DNA from: Brachybacterium huguangmaarense
GTDB lineage: Bacteria; Actinomycetota; Actinomycetes; Actinomycetales; Dermabacteraceae
Assembly (NCBI RefSeq): GCF_025725725.1
Contig: NZ_CP107020.1
Span: 1,054,001-1,118,000 of the forward strand
Length of the DNA stretch: 64,000 bases
Direction: 5' to 3'
Position 1 is the first letter of the stretch. Every line of letters starts with the position of its first letter. The notes under the pieces were generated by a model that worked only from the letters and a program-made list of their open reading frames with translations, was not told the origin of the DNA and searched no databases. Positions 52,880-61,261 of this stretch are shown one piece after another. Position numbers and translations under genes: made by a program.

Positions 52880-55447
52880 TCATGGCCGTCGTGACGTCGT
52901 GCGCGCCGTCGCCGGTGCCGACCACGGGTCCTCGGGCCAGGGGTGGCGCGGGTAGCGGCCGCGCATCTCCTTGCGCACCTCGCGATAGGGGCCGCTCCAG
53001 AACGAGCGCAGGTCGTCGGTGATCGCGAGGGGGCGCCGTGCGGGGGACAGGAGCGAGAACACGACCGGCACGCGCCCGTCCACGAGGCGCGGGGTCTCCG
53101 CGAGCCCGAAGCACTCCTGGAGCTTGACCTCCACACGCGGGCGGCCCGCGGGGTCCCCGACCTCCGGATAGTCGATCCGGGCCGTGCGCCCCGACGGGAC
53201 GCCGAGCCGCTCGGGCACGAGCTGGTCGAGCCGGGCGGCCTCGGGCCAGGGGAGCAGCGTCCGCAGGGCACCGGCCACGTCGAGGCGATCCAGGCGGTCG
53301 CTCGGCCGCATCGCGGCCAGCCGCGGGCCGAGCCACGTCTCGAGGCGCTCCAGCAGCGTCCCGTCGTCCATCGCCGGCCACGGCTCCCCGAGCTCCCGGT
53401 GCAGCAGGGCGAGCCGACGGCGGAGCGCGTCGGCCGCTCCGTCCCAGGTCACGGCGCCGAGCCCGTGCTCACGCACGTGCGCGGCGAGCGCCGGGCCCAT
53501 GTCGGCCGCCTCGGCGCGGACCGGGGTGTCGGCCAGCACGATCGCCCCGAGCCGCCGCACGAGGCGTGCGCTCACGCGGCCGCCGTCGAGGCGCGCCGTG
53601 CGCTCCTCGCGCAGCTGGTGCGCGCCCACCCGCAGCGCGGTCTCGTCGTCGATCGGGGCGGCGCTGCGGATCACGGCGCCCGTGCCGTCGGCCGCGCGGC
53701 CCTCGGCGCGCTGGACCTCGGCGATCGCGAGCCAGGGCCGGCCGAGCAGCGGGGAGCCCTCGGGCAGCGCCGCGCGGGTGCCCGAGGCCAGCAGATAGGT
53801 GCGTGCGTGCTCGGCGGTGCGCCGCGCGATCCGGTCCGGCCGGGCGAGGGCGACGAGAAGGCCCGTGCGCAGCTCGGCGGGGAGGGCCCGGGCCGCGGCG
53901 GTGGGAGGGGCGCCGGCCCCGCCGCCGGCCGCCTCACGGGCGATCCGTTCGAGGCGCCGCACCTCGCGGCGCCACCGCTCGGCCCCCGGGGCGCTTCCGC
54001 GGCGCAGGGCGCCGACGAGGGACGACAGGTCGGCGCCCTCGGCCCGGTGGTCGTCGGACAGGGCCGCGATCACCTCGGCCGGGACCGTGGGCGATCCCAG
54101 CTCGCGGGTCCCGGCCACGAGGGCGCTCGCCTCGCGCACCCCCACGGGCAGCGTCGAGACGCGGCGCCCGGCCTCGGTCGCGCGGCCCTCGGCGTCGAGG
54201 AGCCCGAGGGCGCGCAGCACCTGCTCGGCGTCGGACACGGCGTCCGGAGGGAGAGGGGTCAGCAGGGCGAGGCCCTCGGCGCGCGGCGTGCCCCAGCAGG
54301 CGAGCGCGAGGGTCGCGTCGGTCAGGTCGGCCGAGGCGATCTCGGGCGGCGCCGCGGCCCGCATGCGGGCGAGGTCGGTCTCGGAGTAGGCGCGCACGGC
54401 CGTGCCGGGCCCCTGGCGGGCGGCGCGGCCGCTGCGCTGCTCGACGCTCGCGCGCGAGGCGCTCACGGTGACCAGGCCCGTCATGCCGCGGGCGCGGTCG
54501 CGCCGCACCTCGCGCGCGAGCCCGGCATCGATCACGAGGCGCACGCCGGGCACGGTCAGCGAGCTCTCCGCGAGGGCCGTCGAGACCACGATCCGCGGGC
54601 CCTCGCCCGGGCGGCGCCCGCCCGTCGCGCGATCCTGCTCGCGCGCGCCCAGACGCCCGTGGAGGGCCAGCACGTCGACGTCGGTGAGGGCGCGCAGGCG
54701 CCGCACGGTCTCGTCCACCTCGCGCGCGCCGGGCACGAAGACGAGCGCGTCGACGTCCCCGGCCGCGGCGTGCGCCGCGGCGGTCGTGCGGGCCAGGTGG
54801 TCGAGGAAGGCGCGGGTCACGCCGCGCTCGTCGAGACGCGCGACCGGCGGGGCGGCGTAGCGGATGTCGAGGGGGTGCAGACCCGAGGGCACGTCCACGA
54901 TCGGGGCGGGTGTGCCGCCGCCGAGCACGCGCGCGACGGCGTCCGCGTCGAGCGTCGCCGACATCGCGGTGACCTGCAGGTCCTCGCGCAGGGTGCGCAC
55001 CTCGGCGAGCATGCCCAGCAGCAGGTCGACGTCGAGGGAGCGCTCATGCACCTCGTCGAGCACGACGGCGTCCACGCCGTCGAGGCCGGGGTCGGTGAGC
55101 AGGCGGCGCAGCAGCACGCCCGGCGTCACCACCTCGAGCCGGGTGCCGGGGCCGACGTGGCGCTCCCCGCGCACGGTCAGTCCCACGGCACCGCCCACCT
55201 CGCCGCCGTCGAGGTGGGCGATGCGCCGGGCCGCGGCGCGCACGGCCACCCGGCGGGGCTGGGTCAGGAGCGTGCGCCCGGGCACGAGGTTCGCGACGAG
55301 CGGCGGCACCAGGGTCGTCTTGCCCGTGCCCGGCGGGGCGGTGACCACCATCGCGCCCGTGGCCGCGGCCTCCTCGAGCCGAGCGCGGGCCTCGGCGACG
55401 ACGAGACCGCGCCCCAGGGCGTCGAGGTCGAAGCGGTGAGCGGGCAT
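52880..55447 (-). CDS. hrpB: ATP-dependent helicase HrpB
   Basis: The 855-residue DEAH/RHA-family helicase has Walker A APPGTGKTT (residues 37-45). The DEVH box is in VVLDEVHERSLDVDLLLG (about 132), SATLDADAV is motif III, and STALAESSLTVPGVRLVIDAG and QRSGRAARQGPG are the C-terminal RecA motifs. The HrpB-specific C-terminal domain follows (LDVAGALRTLLPWPEAARLDQLVPERL). RNA or DNA unwinding is expected; its cellular role is poorly known. The neighbouring lipoprotein starts 553 bp upstream and ends 7 bp before it, same strand. Confidence 0.94.
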   Translation of the reverse strand: MPAHRFDLDALGRGLVVAEARARLEEAAATGAMVVTAPPGTGKTTLVPPLVANLVPGRTLLTQPRRVAVRAAARRIAHLDGGEVGGAVGLTVRGERHVGPGTRLEVVTPGVLLRRLLTDPGLDGVDAVVLDEVHERSLDVDLLLGMLAEVRTLREDLQVTAMSATLDADAVARVLGGGTPAPIVDVPSGLHPLDIRYAAPPVARLDERGVTRAFLDHLARTTAAAHAAAGDVDALVFVPGAREVDETVRRLRALTDVDVLALHGRLGAREQDRATGGRRPGEGPRIVVSTALAESSLTVPGVRLVIDAGLAREVRRDRARGMTGLVTVSASRASVEQRSGRAARQGPGTAVRAYSETDLARMRAAAPPEIASADLTDATLALACWGTPRAEGLALLTPLPPDAVSDAEQVLRALGLLDAEGRATEAGRRVSTLPVGVREASALVAGTRELGSPTVPAEVIAALSDDHRAEGADLSSLVGALRRGSAPGAERWRREVRRLERIAREAAGGGAGAPPTAAARALPAELRTGLLVALARPDRIARRTAEHARTYLLASGTRAALPEGSPLLGRPWLAIAEVQRAEGRAADGTGAVIRSAAPIDDETALRVGAHQLREERTARLDGGRVSARLVRRLGAIVLADTPVRAEAADMGPALAAHVREHGLGAVTWDGAADALRRRLALLHRELGEPWPAMDDGTLLERLETWLGPRLAAMRPSDRLDRLDVAGALRTLLPWPEAARLDQLVPERLGVPSGRTARIDYPEVGDPAGRPRVEVKLQECFGLAETPRLVDGRVPVVFSLLSPARRPLAITDDLRSFWSGPYREVRKEMRGRYPRHPWPEDPWSAPATARTTSRRP

Positions 55448-55454
55448 GGGCGGC

Positions 55455-56000
55455 TCAGTCCAGCAGGTCGAACTCGACGGCGTCGGGGCACACGCTCGTG
55501 ATCGACAGGGTCCAGTCGCCGATCCCGACGCTGTCGCCGACGGCGAGGGGCTCGACGGGCCGCGGCACGTCGCCGTGGAGCGAGGCGGTCAGCTGCGCGG
55601 CCGGATCCCCGTGGGCGCCGGAGGTGCCGGTCAGCGCGAGCGTGAGGGTCGCGCCGTCACGCGCAGGCAGGGCGGGATCCACGGCGCCGCCGGGGGCGAG
55701 ACGGTAGGCGCCCTCGGCCGTGCAGGCGTCGGCGAGCTCGACGGGCTCGGCGGGCGGCGTGGCCGCGATCGGCACCGCCGCAGCCGGGGAGGTCGACGGG
55801 GAGGTCGACGGCGAGGCCGACGGCGTCCGCGACGTGGGCGAGGCCGGGGCGGAGGAGGTCTGCGAGGTGGTGCCCGCGGTCGCGCTCGTCGCCGAGTCGG
55901 AGGGCGAGCCGCCGCACCCGGCGAGCACGATCGCGACGGCAGCGGCGCCCGTCGTGGCACGGACGAGACGACGGGCGACGGGCACGGACGAGAGGATCAC
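55455..56000 (-). CDS. Lipoprotein, function unknown
   Basis: The 181-residue product has an N-terminal signal with lipobox IVLAGC (about residue 29). A Ser/Thr/Ala/Pro linker of about 50 residues with repeats of SPSTS follows, then a small beta-rich domain with two cysteines (ADACTAEGAYRL and SITSVCPDAVEFDLLD), probably disulfide-linked. The GTG at 56000 has CAGGAGG 6 nt before it. It lies directly upstream of hrpB (gap 7 bp), so the two are probably cotranscribed, although no shared function is obvious. Confidence 0.8.
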   Translation of the reverse strand: MILSSVPVARRLVRATTGAAAVAIVLAGCGGSPSDSATSATAGTTSQTSSAPASPTSRTPSASPSTSPSTSPAAAVPIAATPPAEPVELADACTAEGAYRLAPGGAVDPALPARDGATLTLALTGTSGAHGDPAAQLTASLHGDVPRPVEPLAVGDSVGIGDWTLSITSVCPDAVEFDLLD

Positions 56001-56104
56001 GGCGGCCTCCTGGACGGCGGGACGGGCGGGCCGCCTTACGCTAGCAACCGCCCCGGCCGCCCGGCCCGGGCGAGCGAACGCGCGCAGCGGAGGAAGGAGC
56101 GGCC

Positions 56105-56890
56105 ATGGCCCCGGTCCCGGAGCGACCCAGCCCCGCCGCGCTGCGCGGACGGCCCGATCCCGCACGGCGGGTGCGCCCCGTCGACTGGTCCGCGACGGGC
56201 GCCGCGGCGCCTGCCGGCGACCCGCCCTCGAACGGAGGGCAGGCCGCGGAGGACGCCGGCGACCGGCTGCCTCGGCGCCGTGCGCGCACGGTCGCGCTGC
56301 CGCGCCCGCTGCCGGCCCCGCCGCCCGAGGCGCTGCACACCCTGGGCCCCGATGATCCGCGATCGGCGCCGCGGCCCCTGCGCCTCGACGAGGGCGAGCT
56401 GAGGACGGTCGGGGTGCGCGACGTGGAGCGCGAGCGGCTCATCGAGACGGTCGCCGACCCGGAGGAGGCCTGGACCTCGGACAACGGCGTCTCCGACCAC
56501 TTCTGCCGCGGCGACCTCGTGGTGCAGGTCCGCCGTGCCGACAACGCCGTGATCGGTGCCTTCTCGCGCGCCTATGCGATGGCGGTACGGCCCGAGCAGG
56601 TGACGCAGCTCGACGAGATCGCGCAGCTCGCCGCCGGCCGCTCGCCGCGGCGCGGGGCCGGCACGCGCGTCCCGACCACCCGCCGCGAGCTGCTCGAGCG
56701 CATGACTGCGGCCGGTTTCGTGGTGACGCCCGGCTCGGTCCACGGCCGGGTGACCCATCCGGCGCACCCAGGCCTGTTCGTGCCGCTCGCCTCGACCCCC
56801 TCGGACGTGCGCTTCACGCGCCACGCGGTCGCGCAGATCCGCCGTGTGTTCGGCATCGACCTGCGGGACCGGGCGTCGGCGCCGGACTGA
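56105..56890 (+). CDS. Protein with DUF4258/BrnT-like and HicA-like segments
   Basis: The 261-residue protein has a Pro/Arg/Ala-rich N-terminus of about 90 residues. The middle part (about 95-155: ERERLIETVADPEEAWTSDN, then FCRGDLVVQVRRADNAVIGAF) resembles the DUF4258/BrnT nuclease-like fold. The C-terminal part (about 190-250: TTRRELLERMTAAGFVVTPG, SVHGRVTHP, FTRHAVAQIRRVFGIDL) resembles the dsRNA-binding-like HicA toxin fold, with the histidine placed as in HicA. Both are pattern judgements. No HicB-type antitoxin is next to it. GGAAGGAG precedes the ATG and two copies of a structured repeat follow the gene. Confidence 0.65.
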   Translation: MAPVPERPSPAALRGRPDPARRVRPVDWSATGAAAPAGDPPSNGGQAAEDAGDRLPRRRARTVALPRPLPAPPPEALHTLGPDDPRSAPRPLRLDEGELRTVGVRDVERERLIETVADPEEAWTSDNGVSDHFCRGDLVVQVRRADNAVIGAFSRAYAMAVRPEQVTQLDEIAQLAAGRSPRRGAGTRVPTTRRELLERMTAAGFVVTPGSVHGRVTHPAHPGLFVPLASTPSDVRFTRHAVAQIRRVFGIDLRDRASAPD

Positions 56891-56935
56891 GCGGCGACGC
56901 CCCGACGGACGACGAGCGGGGGCAGGAACGGGTCG

Positions 56936-57056
56936 GGACAGAAAAGTGCCCCGGCTCGTCCCCACGAGCCGGGGCCATCCCTTTTCCCCCGCATCGAGGT
57001 TCTGTGTGGGCCCTGCCCCCTCCTCAGTGGGCGGGCCTCCCGTCGATGCGTTGAGA
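56936..57056. repeat. Structured 121-bp repeat, copy 1
   Basis: The unit contains a perfect 12-bp hairpin GCCCCGGCTCGT-CCCC-ACGAGCCGGGGC (56948-56975), followed by CCATCCCTTTT on the right and preceded by AAAAG on the left, so it can terminate in both directions. The outer arms GCATCGA (56991-56997) and TCGATGC (57043-57049) then enclose further complementary GGGCC/GGCC-rich arms. Copy 2 differs by one deleted T. It terminates the HicA-like gene. Confidence 0.85.
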
Positions 57057-57146
57057 TCATGTAACCGGGTCGAGCCGGGATTCCACTGTGGGGGAGCTGG
57101 TCATCTGCTGTGCGCGGGGAGCCGGGCCGAGGGCGGCGACGGCCCC

Positions 57147-57266
57147 GGACAGAAAAGTGCCCCGGCTCGTCCCCACGAGCCGGGGCCATCCCTTTCCCCC
57201 GCATCGAGGTTCTGTGTGGGCCCTGCCCCCTCCTCAGTGGGCGGGCCTCCCGTCGATGCGTTGAGA
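57147..57266. repeat. Structured 121-bp repeat, copy 2
   Basis: 120 bp, identical to copy 1 except for one T missing in the T-run after the hairpin (hairpin at 57159-57186). Start-to-start distance is 211 bp. The flanks after each copy (ACCGGGTCGAGCCGGGATTC after copy 1, CGACCCGGGGATTCGGCTGT after copy 2) are loosely similar, which suggests the duplicated unit was once longer. Confidence 0.85.
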
Positions 57267-57502
57267 CCAGTAAAACCAGCGACCCGGGGATTCGGCTGTG
57301 CTGGACCTACCAGTTCCCTGGGAACCGTCCCCGGCCGGCGAACGGCCTCCACGACGCCGTCCCTCTCCGCGCTCTGACCTGCGCTGATGCGTGGCAGGCG
57401 AGGTCGTCCACCGGCGCCCCCTCCACATGACCTCCACACCTCGCGGCGGGCAGGCTCGGAGCCGGCCCGCCGTTCTGGGCGTGGCCCGGAGAGGAGAGGC
57501 CC

Positions 57503-58558
57503 ATGTTCCTGGGATGCGATGTCGAGGCGCTGCACGCCCGGGCGCGCACGATGACCCGGACGGCCGCGTGGATCGAGCACCGGGCCGCCACGATCGAGGC
57601 GACGCTCGGCGCCGCGCGGTGGGAGGGGGACGACGCCGAGGCCTTCGGTGCGGACGCCGCGTCCCGTCTCGTCGCTCCCCTCCGCCGTCTCGCCGCCGCC
57701 TGGCGGGAGCACGCGCGGGCGCTCGCGGCGCACGCCGACGAGCAGGACGCGGTCTCGACGGGCGAGGGTCGGGCGCCGGGCGGGCGGCTGCTCGACCGCC
57801 TCGTGCTCGGGCCCTCCCCGCACGAGACGGACCCCGTCTCGGAGACCCTGGACCGGCTGGCGCCGCTCGATCCCGGGCCGTCGCGGGGCTTTTTCGGCGA
57901 CGCGCTCGGACAGGAGCAGGGGCGGCGCGCGGAGCGGCTCTGGAACGAGGTCACCCAGCATGCGGCCGAGCACAGCTCGGGCACGGCGCGTCGGAAGGCG
58001 AGCCTGCTCGGTGCGGTCGAGGCGCTCGTCGTGGACGACGCCAACCGTCGCCTGGGCATCTACGAGGCGACGCAGGGTGCGCGGGACGGCGACCTCTTCC
58101 GCGTGGCCGACGGCGGCGTCAGCTACGGCCTCGCGGGAGCGGACGAGGTGGCCAACGCCCTCAAGTTCACGCCGGCCGCCCCGATCGGATGGCTGTCCGC
58201 GCAGGTCACCGGGCGTGCGAACGGCGCCTGGGCACGCGCGCGGGGCGCCGCACTCGACGACGAGGACGCGGGCGGCTCCCCCTCGCGATACCTGATGCAG
58301 GCCCCCGCCCGGATCGACGCCGACGTGCTCGAGCCGCTCGCCGACCGCGTCGGCGGCCCGGTCGGCGACGGCCTCCGGACGCTCGGGGCCTACCCCGCCA
58401 CGAGCCTGTCCGTCGTCGAGCACGAGATCGACCGGGCGGGCGCCCGTGTGGCCGAGGGGATCGAGAGATCGCCGGTCCTGCGCCCCCTGCACGAGCTGCC
58501 GCGGCGCTGGGCCGAGGCCCCGCGCCATGGCGCCGAGAGGCTCAGGCGGACGCGCTGA
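57503..58558 (+). CDS. WXG100-headed protein, probable type VII secretion substrate
   Basis: The 351-residue protein starts with two long helices separated by Trp40-Glu41-Gly42 (AARWEGDDAEAFG), the WXG turn of ESX substrates. The first helix contains VEALHARARTMTRTAAWIEH and the second LVAPLRRLAAAWREHARALA. After residue 100 there is a helical region without cysteines or a recognised toxin motif, ending in a basic tail (AERLRRTR). GAGAGGAG lies before the ATG. No ESX secretion components or immunity-like gene lie nearby. The gene overlaps the convergent symporter by 17 bp. Confidence 0.75.
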   Translation: MFLGCDVEALHARARTMTRTAAWIEHRAATIEATLGAARWEGDDAEAFGADAASRLVAPLRRLAAAWREHARALAAHADEQDAVSTGEGRAPGGRLLDRLVLGPSPHETDPVSETLDRLAPLDPGPSRGFFGDALGQEQGRRAERLWNEVTQHAAEHSSGTARRKASLLGAVEALVVDDANRRLGIYEATQGARDGDLFRVADGGVSYGLAGADEVANALKFTPAAPIGWLSAQVTGRANGAWARARGAALDDEDAGGSPSRYLMQAPARIDADVLEPLADRVGGPVGDGLRTLGAYPATSLSVVEHEIDRAGARVAEGIERSPVLRPLHELPRRWAEAPRHGAERLRRTR

Positions 58559-59579
58559 CCTCCGTCGCCTCGGCCTGCGCGGCGGCCGCCCGGCGCGCGT
58601 CGCTGCGCCGGTAGAGCGCGGCGAGGATCGCACCGGACAGGTTGTGCCAGATCGAGAACACCGCGCCCGGCAGGGCCGCGGCGGGGGAGAAGTACTGCGC
58701 TGCGAGTCCGGCGGCGAGGCCCGAGTTCTGCATGCCCACCTCGATCGAGACAGTGCGGGCCGAGCGCACGGGCTGGCGCAGCAGACGCGCGAAGCCGTAG
58801 CCGAGCGCGTAGCCGAGACCGTTGTGGAGGATCACCGCGACGAGCACGAGCGCACCCGCGGCGGCCACCTGGTCGGCGCTCTTGCCGACGACCGCGGCGA
58901 CGACGAACGAGATCGCGAGCACCGAGATCCACGGCAGCACCGGCAGGATCCGGTCGACCAGGCGCGACAGCAGCAGGCGGATCACGAGGCCGCCGATCAC
59001 GGGCAGCAGCACGATCTTCACGATCGACATCGCCATCGAGCCGCCCTCGACGGGCATGTACTGGCCCGCGAGCCACAGGGTGAGCACGGGGGTCAGCAGC
59101 GGCGCGAGCAGCGTCGAGACGCTCGTCATCGCGACCGACAGCGCGGTGTCGGCCTTGGCGAGGTACGACACGACGTTCGAGGCGGTGCCGCCCGGGGCGC
59201 AGCCCACGAGGATCACGCCCGCGGCGAGCGCCGGCGGCAGCTGCAGAAGGGTGGCGACGCCCAGGCCGATGAGCGGCATGATCAGGTACTGGGCGACGAC
59301 CCCGATCAGCACGGGGACTGGCCGGCGGGCCACGAGCGCGAAGTCGGACAGGGTGAGGGTCAGCCCCATGCCGAACATGATCACGCCGAGCAGCGGGTTC
59401 ACGGCGGGGCCGAGCGAGGACGCGGGCCCGGAGAAGAAGAAGCCGATCGCGGCGGCGGCGAACACGAGCAGCGGGAAGATCGTCACGGCCACGCGGGCCG
59501 ACCGATCCTCCTTGACGCGCGCAGCCGATGCCGCGGTGCCGGGGGAGGTGGACGAGGAGGTGGAGCCAGGGGAGGACAT
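58542..59579 (-). CDS. Bile acid:sodium symporter (BASS) family transporter
   Basis: A 345-residue membrane protein with about ten helices. Family features include MFGMGLTLTLSDFALVARRP, GCAPGGTASNVVSYLAKADTALSVAMTSVSTL and SIEVGMQNSGLAA, which hold the sodium-site residues in the two crossing helices. Bacterial members carry pantoate, pyruvate or other organic acids rather than bile acids, so the substrate is open. TATGGT ends exactly 6 nt before the ATG, so the message looks leaderless. Confidence 0.92.
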   Translation of the reverse strand: MSSPGSTSSSTSPGTAASAARVKEDRSARVAVTIFPLLVFAAAAIGFFFSGPASSLGPAVNPLLGVIMFGMGLTLTLSDFALVARRPVPVLIGVVAQYLIMPLIGLGVATLLQLPPALAAGVILVGCAPGGTASNVVSYLAKADTALSVAMTSVSTLLAPLLTPVLTLWLAGQYMPVEGGSMAMSIVKIVLLPVIGGLVIRLLLSRLVDRILPVLPWISVLAISFVVAAVVGKSADQVAAAGALVLVAVILHNGLGYALGYGFARLLRQPVRSARTVSIEVGMQNSGLAAGLAAQYFSPAAALPGAVFSIWHNLSGAILAALYRRSDARRAAAAQAEATEVSASA

Positions 59580-59651
59580 GCCCTGACCATATCGCCCAAT
59601 GAGACGAAAAGTCCGTATCGCGAACGATTCAGCCGTGACGGCGAGCGGAGC

Positions 59652-61130
59652 TCAGCCGACGGGCCACTCGTGCACGGGGCTCAGCGACCACATGCGCTCG
59701 CGATACGCCCGGGTCATCGCCGTGAGCGCCTCGGTCCGGCTCATGCCCCCGCGCTCGAAGGCGGCGACCGTGTCGATCTGCCAGCGCGCCCCGCTGCGAC
59801 GCGAGGCGGCCCGGCCCATGAGCACGGACTCGTAGCGCGCGACCACGTCGTCGTCGGCCCCCAGATCATGCAGACCCTGCATGGCCCGCGGGATCAGCTG
59901 GTCGGTGAGCAGGTCCGAGACCGGCACGGTGCCCAGACGGGGCCAGCGCACGCGTGCCTCGAGGCCGCGCCGCGCGCACGTCTCGAAGGTCTCGCGGGCG
60001 CTCGCGAACGACTGGCGTGACCACAGCGGCCGCCGCTCGTCGACGAGGAAGCGCACGATGCCGTAGAAGAACGCGGCGTTGGCGGCCATGTCGATCGGCG
60101 TCGGACCGCTCGGCAGCAGGCGGTTCTCGAGCCGCAGGTGCGGCAGGTCGGTGCCGGGATCGTAGATCGGGCGGTTCCATCGCCACACCGTCCCGTTGTG
60201 CAGCATCAGCTCGTGCAGGCGGGGCGCGGCGCCCTCGGTGAGCAGCGGCTCCTCGGCCATCTCCCGCGACTCGGGGATGAGCGCGGGGAAGTAGTGCACG
60301 TTCTCCTCGAACAGGTCGAACATCGAGGTGATCCAGCGTTCGCCGAACCACACGCGGGGGCGCACGCCCTGGGCCGCGAGCTCGGGCGGCCGGGTGTCGA
60401 TCGCCTGGGTGAAGGTGGGGATGCGGGTCTCGTGCCACAGCCGCCGGCCCATCAGGAACGGCGAGTTGGCGCCGAGCGCCACCTGCGGCCCCGCGATCGA
60501 CTGGGCGGCGTTCCAGGCGGCCGCGAACTGCTCCGGCGGCACCTGCAGATGCAGCTGCATCGAGGTGCACGCGGCCTCGGCGGCGACCGAGTCGAACTGC
60601 ACGTCGAGGCCGCCGCCCTCGCCCTCGATGGTCAGCTGGATCTGCTCGCCGCGCGCATAGAGGATCGTCGTGTCGAGGGCCTCGTAGCGGGCCCCGGGAG
60701 CGCGCCACGACGGATGGTCGAGCAGCTCCTCGGTGAGGGTGGGCAGGTGCCCGATCGCGACGATGTGGCCGCCGCGGGTGCGGGCGGCGTCCTCCGCCCG
60801 CCGCATGCGGCGCTCGAGCTCGTCCTCGAGACCGCGCAGCCCGGCCCCCGGCGGGGAGGTCACGGGCAGGTTCGTCTCGAGGTTGAAGGCGCCGATCTCG
60901 TGCACGTAGTCCGGGTCGTCGAGGGCCTCGAGCACGGCGGTCGAGGTGAGCGCCGGCTGCTCGGCGTCGTCGACGAGGTTCATCTCGAGCTCGACGCCGA
61001 TCGTGCCCTCAGTGCGGAACTCCGCGTGGTCGAGGAAGGTCTCGAAGATGTCCAGGTTGCGCCGCAGCTCGCGGCGGTACCGGGTGCGCTGGCTGCGCGT
61101 GTACTCGGTGCGTCCGACCTCGCGTCCCAT
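59652..61130 (-). CDS. Glutamate-cysteine ligase family 2-like enzyme
   Basis: The 492-residue protein belongs to the GCS2 carboxylate-amine ligase group, which joins glutamate to cysteine or another amine using ATP. Family segments include TIGVELEMNLVDDAEQPAL, IGAFNLETNLPV, GGHIVAIGHLPTL, the histidine/glutamate-rich SMQLHLQVPPEQF, and HLRLENRLLPSGPTPIDMAANAAFF. GAGGAG lies 6 nt before the ATG at 61130. Actinobacteria make mycothiol rather than glutathione, so the product may be gamma-glutamylcysteine for another use, or a different amide; no partner gene is nearby. Confidence 0.85.
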   Translation of the reverse strand: MGREVGRTEYTRSQRTRYRRELRRNLDIFETFLDHAEFRTEGTIGVELEMNLVDDAEQPALTSTAVLEALDDPDYVHEIGAFNLETNLPVTSPPGAGLRGLEDELERRMRRAEDAARTRGGHIVAIGHLPTLTEELLDHPSWRAPGARYEALDTTILYARGEQIQLTIEGEGGGLDVQFDSVAAEAACTSMQLHLQVPPEQFAAAWNAAQSIAGPQVALGANSPFLMGRRLWHETRIPTFTQAIDTRPPELAAQGVRPRVWFGERWITSMFDLFEENVHYFPALIPESREMAEEPLLTEGAAPRLHELMLHNGTVWRWNRPIYDPGTDLPHLRLENRLLPSGPTPIDMAANAAFFYGIVRFLVDERRPLWSRQSFASARETFETCARRGLEARVRWPRLGTVPVSDLLTDQLIPRAMQGLHDLGADDDVVARYESVLMGRAASRRSGARWQIDTVAAFERGGMSRTEALTAMTRAYRERMWSLSPVHEWPVG

Positions 61131-61261
61131 GGCGACTCCTCGGGGAGGGGGCGCGCGGCGCTGCACCGCGCGTGAAGCGCTCGAAGTGTATCGGCGTCGC
61201 CTGTCCGCGCGACACGGCCGCCACCACGGCGCGGGAGGCGAGCCTTCCGTACACTGCCCAC

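Larger units (their letters stand above)
56891..57502. other. 612-bp non-coding region with a duplicated structured element
   Basis: The region between the HicA-like gene and the WXG-type gene holds two copies of a 121-bp element (56936-57056, 57147-57266) and no ORF with a ribosome site. The ORFs that cross it repeat a peptide encoded by the element and are judged non-coding. The last 230 bp before the WXG gene show no feature I can name. Confidence 0.6.

Noticed and set aside
56572-57377. ORFs crossing the duplicated 121-bp element on both strands
   Set aside because: They repeat the peptide encoded by the element and have no start signals; the conservation is at DNA/structure level (hairpins and a T-length change that shifts the frame).
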